In this document: positions 58,901 through 64,000 of the stretch, one piece after another | Layout of the letters: each line of letters starts with the position of its first letter | How positions within the stretch are numbered: the stretch's first letter is position 1 | From: Rhynchonema sp. JSB1_4 | Taxonomy: Eukaryota > Nematoda > Chromadorea > Monhysterida > Xyalidae | DNA length: 64,000 nt | Reading direction: 5' to 3' | NCBI GenBank assembly: GCA_030248065.1 | Contig: JASAMV010001938.1 | Span: 1 to 64,000, forward strand | Translations under genes and position numbers: made by a program | The notes under the pieces: model-generated | The model's database searches: none | The model's input: only the letters and a program-made list of their open reading frames with translations | Told to the model about the DNA's origin: nothing

Positions 58901-61091
58901 CGAACCGGTTTCCCGGCCAGGCTACACCCAAACCAGCAGCAACGGTCACTCAGCCGACAATCACAACGCGACAAGGAGTGCCGCAACCTTCGGCCGTGAT
59001 TCCCGAGATTCCCAACGTTGTGGAAAAGCCAAAAGCCATTGCAGCTGATGCTTCACCGGGAACGAGGAGCAGTAGTTCATTGCCACAGCCTGTGGAGGAA
59101 GACCGCTTTGAGCCGTTGAACTATGAGAATTACGATATTCCGAGTGATGTGAGGCTTCAAGATTGTTTTTTAAGTCAAGAAAAAAAGTTCTTTTCAATAA
59201 ATCGATATTTGACAAAATTACAGATTATCGATCTGCTATCGCAACTTGACGAGAAACTCGGAATTGACGCTCTACCGGAAATGATGTGGGCCGCACATCA
59301 GAAGAAAATGAGGGACAGGAAGACAACCACTTCGACAGGTTGGGGAAACAGTTTAGAGCACACAGAAGGGTATAAGGTGCAAACTTTTATTAAGCAAGAT
59401 GCACTGATGATGACCTGGAGCACCCAAAGGCTTGAAAACGCGTCAGTCACAAGTCATCATTTACAGTACGTAATGTATCTTAAAATTAAGATTTTAACCT
59501 TATTTGACTCAATTACTGTAGGTTTAGGTATGAAACATCAACAAACCTTTCATTGAAACCACAAGTTGTCGGCAAGGCGCCAATATTGTTGGTCCTTGAA
59601 TTTTCAGTATAGTTGCTACCTTTCATTTCAGCAGCACTCACCACCATCACCACCGCAACACCCGAGCCAACAACAACAACAACAACAACGACCACAACAC
59701 CGACGACTACCACAACAACAACAACAACGCGTAGAACAACAACAAGAACAACACGAAAGCCCACAACAACACCTCAAGCAACAACAACAGCGGAAGATCC
59801 GTTACCATTTGCGTATGACGACGATTTTCTATCTGAGTTGGAACCGGAAATCTTGGACATGTTGTCGAAACTGTATGAAACGGACGAAGATGCAGCTCTG
59901 GATGAACTGGAGAAAATGCCGGCTTGGCAGGTTGGTAAGAGGGTGGGAAATGGAAATATTTCCATCACTTATTTTTAAAACTCCATTGATTGGGTTGTTG
60001 CAGTCGCAGCTTTCGTCTGACATTTTTTTGTACCAAACTTGTGGCCCAAGCTCATAATTTACAACGCACACGCAAACAGGAAATGCTGAAGCGGTTCGAG
60101 CCCGAGATCGAATCACTGAGTTCGGCCGAAGCGGCGCGCGCCGCCAAGGCGGAACGAAATGTTCAAGACCTCATTAACGACGATCATCACGTCAAACCAA
60201 TGGAAATGGTGCCTGTCGACACGCTCGCCAAGGAGCATATTACGGTCGGTTTATTGGACAAATTTTTGATTGCTTTCAGTTTATTAACCAAATTTACAAT
60301 ATTTTCTTCGTATTTATTTAGATGGCTATTTTTCAGGAAATCGAAGCGCAACTAAAACCGGCCGAGGAGTTCAATATCGATGAAGAGCCGTTGCTGTTGG
60401 AGGTCGGTGAAACATCATGCGCAACGATTTTTTTTGAAACGTCACCGCACCAGTTTTAACCGCTTTACGAATCGTCGGAACATTCCAACACCAAGCAAGC
60501 TGGTTGATGTTTCATCCGCACTATATAAACGAATTCCAGGAATGGATGGACAAACTGGACAACGCCGACTACGACCCACTGACGCCCTCAAACGCACAAC
60601 GACCGACAACAGCCGGTACCTCCCCATCGGGTGATGGGCACGAGCCGACCTTCGGCTTCCCCGATCATTCCTTCTCGCCAGTCGTGCCCTCTGGCTTCCC
60701 CGAGATCCCGGCTGATCACGCACCGCCGACGCCTGCGATCGACGATCACTCTCATCAATCAATCGACAATCAAAAAGCGATCGAATCGATTTCCGATAAA
60801 CCGGCCATGGTCGATAAGATCATGGAACTCGCGCAGGTGCTCGAAAATGTCGAGGAATTGCCGCAAATACCGGAACCGTTGAATGTGCAGCCCCAGGGTA
60901 GTGAAACATCAGCCAACCAGCCGAGCAGTGCCAATGCGACGGCGGAGGATAGCAAGCGAGAGCGATTGCTCACCGATCATCGAGCGCTGATGAATTTTTT
61001 GATCGGCAATCAACAGAAGTTGAGCGAACAACAACAGCGACAGGTCGAGAGGAGAGACCCGAGGTACGATGGGGTTGCTTTTAGGCCCTAG
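52978..61091 (+). CDS. secreted mucin-like protein with three PAN/apple domains
   Basis: Fourteen exons: 52978-53050, 53366-53487, 56265-56409, 56570-56626, 56743-56882, 57289-57460, 57717-57868, 58309-58480, 58868-59148, 59224-59338, 59632-59930, 60080-60244, 60337-60402, 60540-61091; phases consistent, 836 residues. Exon 1 is a signal peptide (MKHLFLLLFTTTLHVWA); its donor is the least certain. PAN 1 spans exons 2-3 (CVRLCAGRNE then ERCRAVVYD), PAN 2 exons 5-6 (CMKMCKDNT then CWGFTFRG) and PAN 3 exons 7-8 (CMQLCAEET). Each is cut by a phase-0 intron soon after a CxxxC pair. Exon 9 is Pro/Ser-rich; exon 11 carries a ~50-residue Thr-rich tract expected to be O-glycosylated, then an acidic helix-prone segment. 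Exons 12-14 are charged and low in Cys, ending in a Gln-rich coil. Similar PAN-mucin proteins line nematode cuticle and tubes; the exact orthologue is not identified. Confidence 0.85.
54786..54981. mobile_element. MITE with ~40-bp GGCCGCACTCAGACAAACG termini
   Basis: Left AAGGCCGCACTCAGACAAAC followed by GCGAAAAGCGAAAAG. The right end mirrors it through CGCGTTTGTCTGAGTGCGG to CCTTA. Only ~110 bp lies between the arms. It is in the 2.8-kb second intron of the PAN gene. Termini resemble those at 40685 (GGCCGC), so possibly Harbinger-like. Confidence 0.75.
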
Positions 61092-61258
61092 ACCACTGAC
61101 GATGACCGGGCACACCGTTTACTGGGATTTTCTTTGCGGCCTAACCGGATGATAATGTTGTTTCAAGTGGATATGGAATATTATTTCACCTATAAGACTG
61201 GAACACCCAAATGTACATAACTGCGACGGTAACCCTTACCGTTACTGTAATCATATAT

Positions 61259-61386
61259 TGGTCGCACAATGATTATATAAGAATTCATCAAATAAATTCC
61301 TGATTTTCAAGTTCAGTCACTCTTAACCACTGTGCTATATTTGTGATCCTCACAAAACATTTTCACCTGAAAATAATCTAGCAGAG
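61259..61386 (-). repeat. tRNA-related SINE-like repeat, copy 3
   Basis: Read on the minus strand: CTGCTAGATTATTTTCAGGT, GAAAATGTTTTGTGAG, TAGCACAGTGGTTAAGAGTG, AAAATCAGGAATTTATTTG. It lies just 3' of the PAN gene. 61842-61895 resembles its 3' part again. Confidence 0.72.
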
Positions 61387-61436
61387 CACCCACGTTGCTT
61401 CGGGTCTGAAACATTTTACTTATAGTCCAGCCACGG

Positions 61437-61766
61437 ACTCATGAGACGACTTTTTTTGAAATTGGTTTGTGCGGATCCAATAATGTTCCAGTTCCACGTA
61501 TTTCGGAAATGAAAGAAAGAGAAACGCACGTATTTTTAAAAAACACGCTCTCCACCCCGGTGCGTAAATTCCCTTTTACTCCCAAAACATTTGTGTGTTG
61601 AACAACGTTGCTGTTCGCTTGAGCACGCAACAAATTGAGGTCAGCCAGCTGGAAGTTGTCATCATGTCTCTCAGCCCGATCTCTTTCTTTTATTTGCGAA
61701 AACCCGTGTAACCGGTGCATTTTTGAATCTGGCCAAGCAAGCTTTAAAAACAGTCGTCTCATGAGC
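61437..61766. mobile_element. MITE with TCATGAGACGAC termini
   Basis: Left CTCATGAGACGACTTTTTTT and right AAAAACAGTCGTCTCATGAG are inverted. The ~290-bp interior has open frames on both strands but no recognisable protein. Target duplication not resolved. Confidence 0.65.
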
Positions 61767-63463
61767 TGGTGGTTGGACTATACTTCATTCTTTGTGTGTG
61801 ATCGCGCAACACAACGTCATTGCCCCGTCACTATCCTGCTTTAATATTCAGGAAAAAAATCGACCAGTTCTTATGAAGTCATTGTGCGACCAATACCTAT
61901 ACGTCTAACTGAACACCAAGAATCCATTTGTCCAGAGTCGGCACTCGCCGTATCCGTGTCAAAGGCAGCTGGACAGCGTGGACCCCGTGCGCAACGGTGT
62001 TGGGTGCCGGGGAACTAAAATTCAGTCTTCAAGTACGCCCGTGTCCCGATGGATTCTGGAATTGCGGCGGGGAACGGTATAGAATTAGGAGATGCCCTTG
62101 AAATACGCGTGGTGTGGTGTAGCGTTCAGCTTGGGTATAGTAATTTTCGACGACATATTTTTTTCACGTTGTTTTGTGTGGCTGGAGCTTAGATGGTAAG
62201 GTAGTCTGGTTTCAAATTCATGAAGCTCAATTGCAGTATGGATTGCACACAAGGTTGCATTGTAGCTGTCACTGATCACAACAAAATGTGCAATGTATAT
62301 GTATAGGTTGTTATCACCTTCGCAATTTAGTGTGCAATCGTAACGGCAATTTTAGCAATTACTGTATGTTTATAAGTATGGCATACTGTTGCATTTTTAC
62401 GGTGCCATATTTGTCTCAGCATTTGTATTTTTTCCGCTTTGTTGTATTGGTATCTGTGAAAACTGTAGAAAGTTGCGTCATCGTTTTTTCATATTGCGCC
62501 CATGTTGCCTCAATGTACATAATCATTAATCTTGCTTTTTCTGCTGCTTTTTTGTTCATCTCGATTTTAAAACTCGGTTTGATTTTTCCTCTGACGTGTA
62601 TATGTACTGTGTGCACTTAACGCATATCTGAAACGCAATGTGATAACTGATAACATGTAAATTTCCCGAAATGCATACCAAAGTACTTTTCGCGCTCGAA
62701 TAAACTTTCTCTTGTTTTTAACATTCGATACGTATTCACGCGTGTTATCTAGGGATGTCCTTAGTCAAATTTGTTCCAATTTCTTGATTTTCCCTTTCTT
62801 ATGGTTTATTTTTACTCAAATTTCATCATGGAATGTTCCGATAAAACATACGAACGCCATGTATACCTACGTGTTTACGTACGGGGCATGCGATAAACAC
62901 GCAGCAGAGGGGGCGATGGCGAAAATGAACACAAAAAAGGTTCATCTTGCTTTGGAAGAAGACTGGAAAGTGATAGAAATTAATAAAAAAAATAGTCGTT
63001 AAACTTCATCGCGTGTGGCATGAACGAGCCGGGCCCCTAATGTAAGTGTCAGTATCTTTTGGGTATATAGAGTGGATTCTGCAGATTCTCAGCTCAGATC
63101 GTGTCAACTGAAGTTGTCAACTCACCCCCCCCCCCCCCCCCCCCGATGCCGCATGTATTATTTCTCGCGTTCACATGAGACAGGACCACCTTGGGTTGAC
63201 GACTTCAGTCGAGGATCCAAGTTGACCACACCTGGACATGGGCACATATCAGAGGTCGCAATCGGGCCGGGCCGGGCCGCGATTTTGGGCTTTTGGCTCG
63301 GGCCGGGCCGGAGATTTGGAGGGCCGGGCCGAAGCTTCTGAAGTGACTTATTTTACTGAAAAAGTAGGGATTTTTTTTTGTCAAAAAATACTAAAATTTC
63401 TGACGGATTCGGCAAGTAAGTGATCAGTATTGTCTATCTGACGACTTTTTCATGGAAAACAAT
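61767..63463. other. intergenic, repeats only
   Basis: A decayed palindromic MITE (63095-63230), a C run (63125-63144) and GGGCCGG repeats (63250-63345). No gene recognised. Confidence 0.45.
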
Positions 63464-63801
63464 CAGTGGTGTGGCTACCCAGGCGTGCAATCAACCTACT
63501 GTACCACCAGAAGGGCCTACAATCAACCTGCCTGCTGTACCGGCCGAGCTAGCGGGGGGGGGGGACAAAATTTTTTATGTCTAAATTTTGATGAAAATGT
63601 GCTCTAAAGCGTCAATTTCGCGCGCAGCGCGCGATTTTTCGCCTATTTGGAGTGAAACATATCGATTCTATACCATTTTGAGCCAAAAATAGCAACCTAC
63701 TGTACCTACCGGGGGCGGCTTCCTACCTACTGTACCAGGATGGCGCGTCAATCTACCTACTTACTGTACCTAAGGCGGGCCACCCCCCAGCCCCACCCTT
63801 G
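63464..63801. mobile_element. hAT-like MITE, CAACCTACTGTACC family
   Basis: Left CAGTGGTGTGGCT, right AGCCCCACCCTTG, exact duplication AAAACAAT (63456-63463, 63802-63809). The repeat CCTACTGTACC occurs at both sides and the hairpin CGCGCGCAGCGCGCG near 63620 is followed by ATTTTTCG, as in other families. Confidence 0.88.
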
Positions 63802-63809
63802 AAAACAAT

Positions 63810-64000
63810 TTTCTTTCAACCAAAAAAAATAGATTTAAAAATAGCAAAAATTATGACAAAAATTGGGTTTAAAATCTGAGCCACAAAATCGGGCCGGGCC
63901 CGGCCGGAGATTTGGAGGTTCGGGCCGGGCCGGAGATTTGGGGGTTCGGGTCGGGCCGGGCCGGAGATTTGGGGGCTCGGGCCGGGCCGGGCCGGCCAAA
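63810..64000. repeat. GGGCCGGGCCGGAGATTTGG repeats at window end
   Basis: Tandem GGTTCGGGCCGGGCCGGAGATTTGGG-like units from 63890 to the edge; related units at 63250-63345 and 5340-5520. Confidence 0.75.

Overview
The window is eukaryotic nuclear DNA from a metazoan, most likely a nematode. Genes are split by many short GT-AG introns (often 60-180 nt) with TTTCAG-type acceptors. The protein repertoire (CCP/sushi receptor, PAN/apple mucin, synaptotagmin-like double-C2 protein) is animal. Dispersed repeats carry short arrays of TTAGGC/GCCTAA, the nematode telomere unit. No bacterial operon, CRISPR, rRNA or intact transposase gene was seen. Exon models below were built by hand from reading frame, splice motifs and phase; sums of exon lengths were checked for divisibility by three.

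Layout. 1-5.7 kb: a ~172-bp satellite, then short inverted-repeat transposons inserted into one another and into CCAATA microsatellite. 5.8-6.6 kb (+): single-pass membrane protein. 7.7-8.7 kb (-): another small single-pass membrane protein. 8.7-15.8 kb: dense nest of transposons up to four insertions deep. 15.8-23.6 kb (+): PGAP1, the GPI inositol-deacylase, 24 exons. 24.6-25.5 kb (+): mitochondrial MRPL58/ICT1-type protein whose GGQ motif is altered to GGA. 27.2-30.1 kb (-): secreted/transmembrane PAN-like plus four-CCP receptor. 30.3-32.5 kb (+): tandem pair of small cysteine-rich secreted proteins, one with a GPI-anchor tail. 34.0-37.9 kb (-): double-C2 synaptotagmin-like protein. 43.3-44.2 kb (-): His-rich membrane protein. 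38-43 and 44-53 kb: long non-coding stretches with a Harbinger-like element and tRNA-related repeats. 53.0-61.1 kb (+): three-PAN, Thr-rich secreted protein. 61-64 kb: more repeats.

The most unusual system is a superfamily of non-autonomous elements. Nearly all begin CAGTG (two ends read CACTG or CAGGG/CAAGG) and are flanked by 8-bp target-site duplications, which I could read directly for 14 insertions (13 exact, 1 imperfect); this is the hAT signature. Each family has the same plan (terminal inverted repeat, poly-G/C tract, AT-rich body, often a CGCGCG hairpin), but a different short subterminal repeat, most built around a GTACC/GTATCC core. I saw no transposase for them here.

The genes do not form one pathway. 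PGAP1 remodels GPI anchors in the ER and one neighbour appears GPI-anchored, but this is probably coincidence.
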